Assembly (NCBI RefSeq): GCF_001279585.1
Contig: NZ_LGEC01000063.1
Coordinates: 32,640 to 96,639, forward strand
Source: Nocardiopsis sp. NRRL B-16309
GTDB taxonomy: Bacteria > Actinomycetota > Actinomycetes > Streptosporangiales > Streptosporangiaceae
DNA: 64,000 bases
Direction: 5' to 3'
Part shown: positions 1-8,570 of the stretch, one piece after another
How the letters are laid out: each line of letters starts with the position of its first letter
Position numbering within the stretch: the first letter of the stretch is position 1
Notes under the pieces: generated by a model
What the model saw: only the letters and a program-made list of their open reading frames with translations
Databases searched by the model: none
Told to the model about the DNA's origin: nothing
Made by a program: the position numbers and the translations under genes

Positions 1-162
1 AGGGCCGCAGGGTCACGGGTTGGCAAAATGCTCCGCGAGGTCCCCGCCCACCTGTACTAGACCTTGCACTGGGGAGCACACACGGAGCAAAATCCGCCCC
101 CAGGCGGGCCTCGTGCCTCGTCTGTTCGACTCGCGGACCCCGTTTGACCTGGGGTTTTGTGG

Positions 163-235
163 CGCACCCGGCAGGATTCGAACCTGCGGCCATCGGATTA
201 GAAGTCCGGTGCTCTATCCACTGAGCTACGGGTGC
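163..235 (-). tRNA. tRNA-Arg (anticodon TCT)
   Basis: Read on the minus strand, a 73-nt cloverleaf can be drawn. The acceptor arms are GCACCCG and CGGGTGC with discriminator G. The D arm is GCTC/GAGC, the anticodon loop is CTTCTAA (anticodon TCT), and the T arm carries the usual GGTTCGAATCC. CCA is not encoded. To its left a short hairpin (ACCCC/GGGGT, 137-155) followed by TTTGT could end transcription entering from the left on the plus strand. No integrase or duplicated tRNA 3' end is visible nearby, so there is no sign that an element has used this gene as an attachment site. Confidence 0.96.
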
Positions 236-679
236 CTGATTCAATTGTCGCCCTCTGCGGCCGGCCGCGACCACGTCGTTACCCGTGGTGCGGTGGTGTT
301 TCCGCATGTCGGAAGCGCCGGGGGCTGGGGGTGCGGCCTACGGTCGGGGATCCCCGTGTCGTGGCGCCTGTGGCGTACTGGTCAGACATTCTAGGGTATT
401 CGTCAGATCTCGCCCACAGGTGGGCAAAGCCTCACCAACTACGGTGATTCGTAGTTGTCTCTCGTTACCACTCGCGTTCCACCAAACCGGTCGCTATGGA
501 CCCCGCGCACCACGTTACCGGTGATTAACTCCTGGTGCTGCGCTGCGCCGCTGGCGTTTCGTGATGTGTTGGGTCCGACCGGTGGCGGGTGGGTCGAGGG
601 GGTCAGAAGAACCACCACTGACCTGCGGCGACCGTGGTGAGGATCCAGATGTGGAGCACCTGGGGGCCTCCCGTGGTGG
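236..679. other. Intergenic stretch without a recognisable gene
   Basis: About 440 bases between the tRNA-Arg and the repeat in front of cobD. Codon bias and plausible starts are missing in all frames; the open frames here look like chance frames of GC-rich DNA. It probably holds the tRNA promoter (transcription runs leftwards) and the left part of the cobD control region. Confidence 0.5.
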
Positions 680-719
680 ATTGACTACTCTGAGTAACTA
701 TTGACTACGAAGAGTAACA
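680..719. repeat. Two tandem 20-bp direct repeats upstream of cobD
   Basis: Two copies with period 20 (680-699 and 700-719) share ATTGACTAC, three variable bases and GAGTAAC. The repeat is A+T-rich against its surroundings and lies 64-103 bases before the chosen cobD start. Each copy carries TTGACT, which resembles a -35 hexamer, but no convincing -10 lies 16-18 bases further on. A direct-repeat operator for an activator or repressor is the most economical reading; this is inference. Confidence 0.55.
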
Positions 720-782
720 ATCGTTGGTCGGTCAGGTGTGGGACCCGGTCGGGGCGGCTGTCGGCGCGGCTACCGTGGTGGC

Positions 783-1685
783 GTGCGAAGTCTGGGTTTG
801 GTGGCGGGGTTCCTGCTCGACGCGACGGTGCCGGATCCCCGACGGGGGCATCCCGTGGCGCTGTTCGGCCGTGCCGCGGGGTGGTGGGAGCGGAGGATCT
901 ACCGGGACGACGAGCTCCGCGGTGCCGCCTACGCGGTGTCGGCGGTCGCTCCCGTGGCGGTGCTCGGGGCGGCGGCCGAGCGCGGCGGTGTGGCGGCTAC
1001 CGCGGCCGCCACGTGGGCGTCGCTCGGGGGCAGCATGCTCGCCAGGGAGGCGGAGGGGGTCGCCCGGGCCCTGGAGTCGGGGGACCTGGAGGGCGCCCGT
1101 TCCCTGGTGCCGCGTCTGTGCGGACGCGATCCCGCCGGCCTGGACGAGGCGGGGATCGCGCGCGCCGTGGTCGAGTCGGTCGCCGAGAACACCTCGGACG
1201 CGGTGACGGGCCCGTTGGTGTGGGGTGCCCTGGCCGGAGTGGGCGGGCTGGCCGGGTTCCGCGCGGTGAACACGCTGGACGCCATGGTCGGCCACAAGAG
1301 CGAGCGCTACCGGCGATTCGGGGCGGCGTCGGCGCGGTTGGACGACATCGCCGGCTGGGGCCCCGCCCGGCTGACCGCCGTGCTGGCGGTCCTGGCAGCG
1401 CCCGTCGTCGGCGGCGACGTCGGTCGGGCCTGGCGGATCTGGCGCAGGGACGGCCACCGCCACCCCAGTCCCAACTCCGGGCAGTGCGAGGCCGCCTTCG
1501 CCGGGGCGCTCGGGCGGACCCTGGGCGGGGTGAACGTCTACCAGGGACGCGAGGAGCGGCGCCCGGTGATGGGGGAGGGGCCCGCGGTGGACACCGCCGA
1601 CATCCGGCGGGCCGTCCGGCTGGCCCGGGCGGTGAACGCCGGGGCGCTGGCGGTGGCGGCCGGTGTGGCGCACGGGCGCGGGTAG
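783..1685 (+). CDS. cobD: Adenosylcobinamide-phosphate synthase (CobD/CbiB family)
   Basis: Integral membrane enzyme that attaches the aminopropanol-type side chain to adenosylcobyric acid during cobalamin synthesis. About 300 residues, the usual family length. The hallmark N-terminus is DPRRGHPVALFGR; inside are the family stretches ENTSDAVTGPLVW, NTLDAMVGHKSERYRRFG and DGHRHPSPNSGQCEAAFAG, between hydrophobic segments. An earlier GTG at 738 would add 15 basic residues not typical of the family, so GTG 783 (VRSLGLVAGFLLDA) is preferred. It stands alone: the other corrinoid genes of the window (cobC-like, bluB-cobT, cysG) begin 14 kb to the right. Confidence 0.93.
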   Translation: MRSLGLVAGFLLDATVPDPRRGHPVALFGRAAGWWERRIYRDDELRGAAYAVSAVAPVAVLGAAAERGGVAATAAATWASLGGSMLAREAEGVARALESGDLEGARSLVPRLCGRDPAGLDEAGIARAVVESVAENTSDAVTGPLVWGALAGVGGLAGFRAVNTLDAMVGHKSERYRRFGAASARLDDIAGWGPARLTAVLAVLAAPVVGGDVGRAWRIWRRDGHRHPSPNSGQCEAAFAGALGRTLGGVNVYQGREERRPVMGEGPAVDTADIRRAVRLARAVNAGALAVAAGVAHGRG

Positions 1686-1794
1686 TCCCGCCCGCCGCTC
1701 TCACGGCTCCGGCTCCCGGGGCCGCCGCCCGTCCTAGGACACCTTCGTGCGCGGGCGCCGCGCCCCCGGGTCGACGGGCCCGGGGACGGTGCGG

Positions 1795-2310
1795 TCAGGC
1801 GGCGAGGCTGCGCGCGTAGTTGACCTGCTGGTTGATGTGGAAGGCCGCGCCCGGGTTGCTGACCGGGATGGAGGTGGCGTGGTAGTGGCCGTGCCCCTGG
1901 ACGGTCACCTGGACGTGGCCGGACGTCTTCTGGTCCTTGACCAGCAGGAACAGCAGGCCCAGGAGGCAGGTCCACCAGAAGACCAGGATGGCGGTGATGA
2001 TCGCCCACGTCGGCGTGCTGTGCTCGGTGCGGCTCATGTCGGTGACCGTCCACACGGTTCCCCTGATCGGGAAGCGCCCGGCCGGGGTGATCACCATGTT
2101 CTGGGAGATGGCGATGTCGCCGATGGTGGCGACCGGTGCCTCGTTGGGGACCGGGGGTCCGGCGCCGGCGGGCTGGTAGCCGCCGGTGCCGTAGGGCTCG
2201 AGCGCGCCGCCGTGGTACTGCTCGGGGGGAAGGCCCCATCCGGGGGTCTCGCCGCCGGGCTGCTGCCAGGGCTCGCCCGGGCCCGGGTGGGGTTCGGGGT
2301 GCTGGTTCAT
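1795..2310 (-). CDS. Small membrane protein with Pro/Gly-rich N-terminus, function unknown
   Basis: 171 residues. The first 55 or so are rich in Pro, Gly, Gln and Glu and probably disordered. A globular part with a repeated strand pattern follows, then one strong hydrophobic segment (about residues 98-124, around FWWTCLLGLLFLLVK), then a C-terminal domain (VQVTVQGHGHYHATSIPVS). The layout matches actinobacterial proteins with a cytoplasmic disordered leader and a membrane anchor, but I recognise no named family. It is divergent from the penicillin-acylase gene to its right. Start ATG 2310; codon use is typical of real genes here. Confidence 0.75.
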   Translation of the reverse strand: MNQHPEPHPGPGEPWQQPGGETPGWGLPPEQYHGGALEPYGTGGYQPAGAGPPVPNEAPVATIGDIAISQNMVITPAGRFPIRGTVWTVTDMSRTEHSTPTWAIITAILVFWWTCLLGLLFLLVKDQKTSGHVQVTVQGHGHYHATSIPVSNPGAAFHINQQVNYARSLAA

Positions 2311-2620
2311 GGGCCGATTGTGTCAAAGAGCCCTGAGCTGTAGGGCGGTACCGGTCGAATCATTCGTGCGCCCGCGCAGATGGGCCGGGTGCGGCGCCGT
2401 TGTTGTGGCCGGATGTGGCCAATCACGACTCCTCGTGTCGGGGCTGGTGCGTCCTGTGCCGGTGCGATCGCGGCTGGATGTGGCGCTCGTCACTTCAAAC
2501 CGGCGAGTGGTTCGCTCTCCCGCCCCGGGGTGTGGGAGAAACGTGAAAGTCTTTCGCGATTTCCTACCCGCACGTAACATTCCGCTGATCCATCGCCCGC
2601 ACCCCCAGGTGGTGAAGCAC

Positions 2621-5548
2621 GTGAGACCCCCGTACCCCCGACGGCTCCGCACGGGTGCCGCAGGCGCCGCTCTGATCGTCGCGGCCGCCGCCGCGGCCAC
2701 ACTCCCGAGCACGCCCGCGGTCGCCGAACCCCCGCCCGACTACTGCGCCCCCCACGGCTGCCACGACATCGTGCCCCCGGGGCAGAACGGCAGCGCGACC
2801 CTCGTCGAGATCCTCGGCCACCAGGCCTTCGGCACCCGCCCCCGGCACTCCTCCAGCCAACTCGACATGTACGACGACCTCGTGCACCACTACGACGGCC
2901 TCACGGAGGAGGGCCTGGACGACTTCTTCCTCGACGCCGGCTTCGGCGTCGACCCCGACGACGTCGGCCGCGAGTACCAGCCGCGTGAGGACGTCACCAT
3001 CACCCGCGACCGGGGCCACGGCATCCCGCACGTCGAGGGCACCACGCGTGAGGGCACCATGTACGGCGCCGGGTACGCCGCCGCCGAGGACCGCCTCTTC
3101 CTCATGGACGTGCTCCGCCGCGTCGGTCGCGGTGAACTCACCTCCTTCGCCGGGGGCGCGGCGGGCAACCGGGCCCTGGAACAGGACCTCTGGCGCTCCG
3201 CGCCCTACACCGAGGAGGACAAGCAGGCGCAGATCGACCGCGTCGCCGCCTCCGGTGACCGCGGGGCCCAGGCCCTGGCCGACGTCGACGCCTACCTGGA
3301 GGGCGTCAACGCCTACATCGAGGAGGCCGACGGGGACCGCACCTTCCCCGGCGAGTACGTCCTGACCGGCCACAAGGACGCCATCACCAACGCCGGTGAG
3401 ATCGAGCCGTTCACCCCCACCGACGTGGTCGGCATCGCCGCCATGGTCGGCGGCATCTTCGGCGGGGGCGGAGGCGGCGAGGTCCGCGCCGCCGTCGTGC
3501 GCGCCAACTTCCTGGACCGCTACGGCGCGGAGGAGGGCGCCGAGCTCTACGCCGCCTGGCGCACGGAGAACGACCCCGAGGCCGTGGTCAGCGTCGACGG
3601 CGAGTTCCCCTACGCCCAGACCCCCGACGAACCCGTCGGCGAGGCCGTCCCCGACCCCGGCTCGGTCGAGCCCTACGGCATCGTCCACGACGAGCACGGT
3701 TCGGCGGCCGACGAGGCCGCGGCCGAACCTCTGGCCCAGTCCGTCGAGGAGCCGGCCGCGCCGGAGGACCCGGCCCAGCCGCCCACCCTGGACGACCTCA
3801 GCGCCGCCGACCAGGAGGAACTCGACCAGATGGTGGAGGACGGCGACCTGTCGGAGGCCGAGGGCCTGTTCAACGACGGCGTCCTGCCCGACGACTTCCT
3901 CGACCCCCGCGGCATGTCCAACGCCCTCCTGGTCTCGGGCGAGCACACCGAGAGCGGCAACCCGGTCGCCGTGATGGGTCCGCAGACCGGGTACTTCTCA
4001 CCGCAGCTGCTCATGCTCCAGGAGCTCCAGGGGCCGGGCATCAGCGCCCGCGGCGCCTCGTTCGCCGGCGTGAGCTTCTACGTCCAGATGGGCCGCGGCG
4101 TCGACTACGCCTGGAGCGCCACCTCGGCCGGCCAGGACCTCACCGACACCTTCGCCGTCGACCTGTGCGAGAACGACGGCTCGACGCCCTCCACCGACTC
4201 GCGCGCCTACGTGGACTCCTCCGGTGACTGCGTCGCCTTCGAGGAGCTCAGCGTCACCAACGAGTGGTCGCCCACCGTCGCCGACCAGACCCCCGCCGGC
4301 GGCTACACGCTGACCTCCCTGCGCTCGGAGTTCGGCCTCGTCGAGTCGTTCGCCACCGTCGACGGCACGCCCGTGGCGTTCACCTCGCTGCGTTCCACCT
4401 ACCGCCACGAGGTCGACTCCATCATCGGCTTCCAGCGGTTCAACGACCCCGGCGAGATCACCTCGGCCGCGTCGTTCCAGGACGCGGCCCACGACATCGG
4501 CTACGCCTTCAACTGGCACTACGTCGACGACGAGGACATCGCCTTCGTGAACTCCGGCGCGAACCCGGTCCGCGTCGAGGGCACCAACCCCACGATGCCC
4601 ATCGACGCCTACGCGGGCGTGGGCTGGTCGGGCTGGGACCCCGTGACCAACGACGCCGACCTGCACCCGAAGGAGGACCACCCGCGGGCCGTCAACCCCG
4701 ACTACATCGTCAACTGGAACAACAAGCCCGCGCAGGGCTACACCTCGGGCTGGTCCACCGGCTCGGTCCACCGCGGCGACCTGCTCGACTCCCGGGTGTC
4801 CGCGCTGGTCGAGGACGGGCACGCGTTCACCACGGCCTCCCTGACCCAGGTGATGATGGCGGCCGGGACGGCCGACCTGCGTGCCCAGGAGGTCCTGCCG
4901 CGCCTGCTGGAGGTGATCGGCGCCCAGGAGGTGGACGACCCCGACCTCGCCGCGACCGTGGCCGAACTGCGGGCCTGGCACGAGGCCGGATCGCTGCGCC
5001 GCGAACCCCGGCGCGACGCCGGGTACTACGAGCACGCCGACGCGATCCGGGTGATGGACGCGTGGTGGCCGCTCCTGGTACGCGCCCAGTTCGAACCGGG
5101 ACTCGGCGAGGACCTGTACACCGAGCTGACCCGCGCGGTCCAGGTGGACGAGTCGCCCTCGGGCGCGATCGGCGGCGGTGAGGCCGGCAGCGTCAACCAG
5201 GCGCAGCCGCACCGCGGATCGGCCTTCCAGTACGGCTGGTGGTCCTACGTCGACAAGGACCTGCGCACGGTGCTCGGCGAGGACGTCCAGGGACCGCTGG
5301 GCGGTGAGGCCTACTGCGGGGACGGCGATCCGGACGCCTGCCGTACCGTCCTGCTGGACAGCCTGTCCGAGGCCGCCGCGGTCCCCGCGGGCCAGGTCTA
5401 CCCGGGCGACGCCCACTGCTCGGCCGGTGACCAGGTCTGCGCGGACGCGGTGATCCACCAGGCGGTGGGCGGGATCGGCATGTGGCCGATCGCCTGGCAG
5501 AACCGGCCCACCTACCAGATGGTCTACCAGTTCTCCGGTGGGCGTTAG
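2621..5548 (+). CDS. Secreted penicillin acylase family protein (Ntn hydrolase)
   Basis: Exported N-terminal-nucleophile hydrolase that should cleave an amide such as an acyl-homoserine lactone or a beta-lactam side chain; the real substrate cannot be read from the sequence. 975 residues. Residues 1-36 form a signal peptide (arginines, an Ala-rich core, AVA cleavage site). The alpha part contains ITRDRGHGIPHVEG and YAAAEDRLFLMDVLRR. Autocatalytic processing would expose Ser433 in RGMSNALLVSG, the beta-chain nucleophile, followed by the typical GPQTGYFSPQL. An unusually acidic Ala/Pro/Glu-rich linker lies just before the cut. GTG 2621 is chosen because CAGGTGG sits about 9 bases before it; GTG 2609 and 2612 are alternatives. 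Long open frames on the opposite strand are compositional shadows. Confidence 0.9.
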   Translation: MRPPYPRRLRTGAAGAALIVAAAAAATLPSTPAVAEPPPDYCAPHGCHDIVPPGQNGSATLVEILGHQAFGTRPRHSSSQLDMYDDLVHHYDGLTEEGLDDFFLDAGFGVDPDDVGREYQPREDVTITRDRGHGIPHVEGTTREGTMYGAGYAAAEDRLFLMDVLRRVGRGELTSFAGGAAGNRALEQDLWRSAPYTEEDKQAQIDRVAASGDRGAQALADVDAYLEGVNAYIEEADGDRTFPGEYVLTGHKDAITNAGEIEPFTPTDVVGIAAMVGGIFGGGGGGEVRAAVVRANFLDRYGAEEGAELYAAWRTENDPEAVVSVDGEFPYAQTPDEPVGEAVPDPGSVEPYGIVHDEHGSAADEAAAEPLAQSVEEPAAPEDPAQPPTLDDLSAADQEELDQMVEDGDLSEAEGLFNDGVLPDDFLDPRGMSNALLVSGEHTESGNPVAVMGPQTGYFSPQLLMLQELQGPGISARGASFAGVSFYVQMGRGVDYAWSATSAGQDLTDTFAVDLCENDGSTPSTDSRAYVDSSGDCVAFEELSVTNEWSPTVADQTPAGGYTLTSLRSEFGLVESFATVDGTPVAFTSLRSTYRHEVDSIIGFQRFNDPGEITSAASFQDAAHDIGYAFNWHYVDDEDIAFVNSGANPVRVEGTNPTMPIDAYAGVGWSGWDPVTNDADLHPKEDHPRAVNPDYIVNWNNKPAQGYTSGWSTGSVHRGDLLDSRVSALVEDGHAFTTASLTQVMMAAGTADLRAQEVLPRLLEVIGAQEVDDPDLAATVAELRAWHEAGSLRREPRRDAGYYEHADAIRVMDAWWPLLVRAQFEPGLGEDLYTELTRAVQVDESPSGAIGGGEAGSVNQAQPHRGSAFQYGWWSYVDKDLRTVLGEDVQGPLGGEAYCGDGDPDACRTVLLDSLSEAAAVPAGQVYPGDAHCSAGDQVCADAVIHQAVGGIGMWPIAWQNRPTYQMVYQFSGGR

Positions 5549-5808
5549 GGGGCGGTGAGGCGAGGCCGTGGCCGGCTCCTGCTCCAGGGCCCGGCCACGG
5601 CCCGCCCGTGGCTCGGGGCCAGGGCTCCTCCGGACACGCCTCCGGTGGTCCCGGTCGGCGGCCCCGGGTTCCGGGCGGCTCGCGCGAAGGGCGTTCCCGG
5701 TGTCGCTTCGGCGGCGGATGTCGACGGCGCACGGGATTCACGTGCTTCGTAGGGCTTGTGTGGGTAGCGTAAGGATGACACGAAACGTAGCGGGAGGGCC
5801 CAAGGACG

Positions 5809-6270
5809 ATGCCCGCTTGGCTGATCTGGATCATTCTGGCCGTCGCACTCGGAGTCGCCGAGGCGCTGACGCTGACGTTCGTGTTGGGCCTCGTCGCGGT
5901 GGCCGCCCTGGTCGCCGGACTGCTCGGTGCCATCGGCCTGCCCGTGGTCGTCCAGATCATCGGCTTCGCGGCCACGTCCGCCGCCGGCATCATCCTGGTC
6001 CGGCCCATCATGCAGCGGCAGATGCGCAGGGAGCCCGACGCGCGTTCGGGGGCCGCCGCGCTCATCGGCCGATCCGGGGTCGTGCTCCAGGAGGTCGACG
6101 GGGACAAGGGCCTGATCAAGCTCTCCGGGGAGGAGTGGTCGGCACGGTGTATCGACGAGGACCTCGTGATTCCGATCGGCGCGCACGTCGACGTCATGGA
6201 GATCGACGGGGCCACGGCGGTGGTCTACCCGCGTGAGGCCCTGCCCGAGTCCCACACTCCCGAGCCATAG
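5809..6270 (+). CDS. NfeD family membrane protein
   Basis: 153 residues: two or three hydrophobic segments in the first 65 residues, then a C-terminal OB-fold-like domain (GRSGVVLQEVDGDKGLIKLSGEEWSA and later VDVMEIDGATAVV), the classical NfeD layout. NfeD proteins partner with SPFH/stomatin-like proteins in membrane microdomains, and the next gene (27 bases further on) is exactly such a partner, so the two are almost certainly one operon. Start ATG 5809 is at the hydrophobic N-terminus MPAWLIWIILA. The TAG stop begins a 14-bp sequence repeated at the stop of the next gene. Confidence 0.9.
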   Translation: MPAWLIWIILAVALGVAEALTLTFVLGLVAVAALVAGLLGAIGLPVVVQIIGFAATSAAGIILVRPIMQRQMRREPDARSGAAALIGRSGVVLQEVDGDKGLIKLSGEEWSARCIDEDLVIPIGAHVDVMEIDGATAVVYPREALPESHTPEP

Positions 6271-6297
6271 CCACGACCTCTAGGCCAGGTGCCCGAC

Positions 6298-7380
6298 ATG
6301 ATCGATCCGGCTATCCCTCTCATCATCCTCGCCGTCCTGTTCGTCGCGATCGCGCTGTCCGCGATCCGGATCGTCCCCCAGGCGAGGGCGTACAACATCG
6401 AGCGGTTCGGCCGCTACACCAGGACGCTCAACCCCGGCCTGAACTTCATCGTCCCGGGGGTCGACCGGGTCAACACCAAGTTCGACCTCCGTGAGCACGT
6501 CTTCACCTCGCGGCCGCAGCCGGTGATCACCGAGGACAACCTGGTCGTCAACATCGACACCGTCCTCTACTACCAGATCACCCAGCCCAAGGCCGCGGCC
6601 TACGAGGTCGCCAACTTCCTCCAGGCCATCGACCAGCTCACCGTCACCACGCTGCGCAACGTCATCGGCTCGATGGACCTGGAGAAGACCCTGACCTCCC
6701 GCGAGGAGATCAACACCCGGCTCCGCGGGGTGCTCGACGACACCACCGGCAAGTGGGGGATCCGCGTCAACCGGGTGGAGATCAAGGCCATCGACCCGCC
6801 GCCCACCATCAAGGAGGCGATGGAGAAGCAGATGCGGGCCGACCGTGACAAGCGGGCGGCGATCCTGCACGCCGAGGGTGAGCGGCAGTCCCGGATCCTC
6901 AAAGCCGAGGGCGCACGGCAGCAGGCGATCCTGGAGGCCCAGGGCGACCAGCAGGCGGCGATCCTGCGGGCCGACGGTGAGGCCAAGGCCGTGGAGCGCG
7001 TCTTCCAGGCCGTGCACGCCAACAACGCGGACGCCAAGCTCCTCGCGTACAAGTACCTGGAGACGCTGCCCAGCCTGGCCCAGGGCGAGGGCAACACGTT
7101 CTGGGTGATTCCCGGTGAGCTCACCGAGGCGGTCAAGAACGTCTCGCACGCCTTCGCCGGGGACTCCGCCGAGACCAAGCCGTCCACCGAGAAGGACGGC
7201 CGGGAGTCGGAGCGCGGCCCGGCCGAGATCACGGGACCGGACCCCGCCCAGTCCGCGTCGGCCCAGGCCGCGGTGGACGCGGCCGAGCAGGCGGAGAAGG
7301 CCGTGGCCGACGCCCGCGACGACGTGCGCAGGGCCGGGGCCAGGACCGGGAGCGTACCCGAATCGCGTGAGGAGCCCTAG
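6298..7380 (+). CDS. SPFH/stomatin-like (band 7) membrane protein
   Basis: 360 residues with one N-terminal membrane segment (residues 1-25), the SPFH domain (YNIERFGRYTRTLNPGLNFIVPGVD to about residue 170) and a long Ala/Glu/Gln/Arg coiled-coil region (about 170-250) of the flotillin/QmcA kind. These proteins form oligomeric cages or rings on the membrane and organise microdomains or protease complexes. The last 60 residues are charged and low in complexity. ATG 6298 is preferred over GTG 6289 because the membrane segment follows directly. Paired with the NfeD gene upstream. The TAG stop is followed by the same 11 bases (CCACGACCTCT) as the NfeD stop. Confidence 0.92.
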   Translation: MIDPAIPLIILAVLFVAIALSAIRIVPQARAYNIERFGRYTRTLNPGLNFIVPGVDRVNTKFDLREHVFTSRPQPVITEDNLVVNIDTVLYYQITQPKAAAYEVANFLQAIDQLTVTTLRNVIGSMDLEKTLTSREEINTRLRGVLDDTTGKWGIRVNRVEIKAIDPPPTIKEAMEKQMRADRDKRAAILHAEGERQSRILKAEGARQQAILEAQGDQQAAILRADGEAKAVERVFQAVHANNADAKLLAYKYLETLPSLAQGEGNTFWVIPGELTEAVKNVSHAFAGDSAETKPSTEKDGRESERGPAEITGPDPAQSASAQAAVDAAEQAEKAVADARDDVRRAGARTGSVPESREEP

Positions 7381-7458
7381 CCACGACCTCTGGACGCGGG
7401 CCTGTGGAGGGGCCGCCGGACCGACCGGGCCGCGGCGCCCGGCCGGTCCGTGGCGGGG

Positions 7459-8424
7459 TCAGGTGAGCAGCAGCTTGCCGGTCGTGCGCCGCGCGGCCAG
7501 GTCGGCGTGGGCCCGGCCGGCCTCGGCCAGCGGATAGCGCCCGCCGACGCGCACGTCCAGGCGTCCCGCGCCCACCAGGGCGAACAGGTCGCGGCACCGG
7601 CCCAGGAGCTCGTCACGATCGGCCACGAAGTAGGAGAGCGAGGGCCGGGCGAGGTACACCGACCCCGCCGAGTTGAGCCGCTGCGGGTCCACGGGCTCCA
7701 CCGCGCCACTGGCCTGGCCGAACAGCGCGAGCACACCGCGCGGGCGCAGCGAGGCCAGACTCGCGTCGAACGTGTCCCGGCCGACGCCGTCGTACACCGC
7801 GGCCACGCCCTCGCCGCCGGTCAGGTCGCGGACCGACTCGGCCACCGGGCTCTCGGTGTAGCGGATCACCTCGTCAGCGCCCGCGGCGCGGGCCACGCGC
7901 TCCTTCTCCTCCGTGGACACGGTGCCGATGACGCGGGCGCCGCGTTCCTTGGCGAGCTGGGTGATCAGAAGGCCCGTCCCACCGGCGGCCGCGTGCACCA
8001 GGACCGTGTCGCCCTTGGCGACCGGGTGCACCGAGTGCGTGAGGTAGTGCGCCGTCAGGCCCTGCAGGAACAGGGCCGCCGCCTGGTCGGCGGAGACGTC
8101 GTCCGGGAGCGGCACGAGCAGGCCGGCGCCGACCACGGCCCGGTCGGCGTACCCGCCGGGGGCCATCGCCCAGCCGACCCGCTGGCCCACCGACAGGTCG
8201 GTGACACCCTCGCCCACCGCGGCGACCACTCCGGCGGCCTCCATGCCCGGCACGAAGGGGAGGGGGACGCTGTACGCCCCGCTGCGCTGGTAGATGTCGA
8301 TGAAGTTGACCCCGCGCGACTCCACGTCCACGAGGGCCTCGCCGGGGCCGGGGGCCGGATCCGCTTTCTCCGTCAGCCGCAGGACCTCGGGTCCGCCGTG
8401 TTCCTCGATGACGATGGCGCGCAT
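7459..8424 (-). CDS. Quinone oxidoreductase / zinc-free MDR-family NADPH reductase
   Basis: 321 residues, medium-chain dehydrogenase/reductase fold. The N-terminus MRAIVIEEHGGPEVL, the substrate-domain signature GVNFIDIYQRSG, and the nucleotide-binding AAAGGTGLLITQLAK with VIGTVSTEEK point to the QOR/zeta-crystallin branch that reduces quinones with NADPH; no structural or catalytic zinc cysteines are seen. Start ATG 8424 has an excellent ribosome binding site (GAGGAGAGG) 6-13 bases upstream. It lies downstream of the two kinase genes on the same strand, 146 bases after the second stop, so read-through is possible but not required. Confidence 0.92.
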   Translation of the reverse strand: MRAIVIEEHGGPEVLRLTEKADPAPGPGEALVDVESRGVNFIDIYQRSGAYSVPLPFVPGMEAAGVVAAVGEGVTDLSVGQRVGWAMAPGGYADRAVVGAGLLVPLPDDVSADQAAALFLQGLTAHYLTHSVHPVAKGDTVLVHAAAGGTGLLITQLAKERGARVIGTVSTEEKERVARAAGADEVIRYTESPVAESVRDLTGGEGVAAVYDGVGRDTFDASLASLRPRGVLALFGQASGAVEPVDPQRLNSAGSVYLARPSLSYFVADRDELLGRCRDLFALVGAGRLDVRVGGRYPLAEAGRAHADLAARRTTGKLLLT

Positions 8425-8570
8425 GGTCCACCTCTCCTCGTCTGGTCCGTTCCCCGCATCATGACAGGACGGACCGGCCGCCCGACAGCACGGCCCGGTC
8501 CCGCGTTCGCGAGCACGGCGGTGCCCCGGCCCTGTCCCCGGTGCGGGGCTCCCGGCCCTGCCACTCCTCG

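Noticed and set aside
163..235. tRNA-Arg as integration site of a mobile element
   Set aside because: No integrase, no repeated tRNA 3' end and no composition change follow on either side within the window.
2564..3946. 460-codon open frame on the minus strand opposite the acylase
   Set aside because: It mirrors the codon bias of the plus-strand gene, has a Val/Gly-rich meaningless composition and no ribosome site; the acylase frame has clear family motifs.
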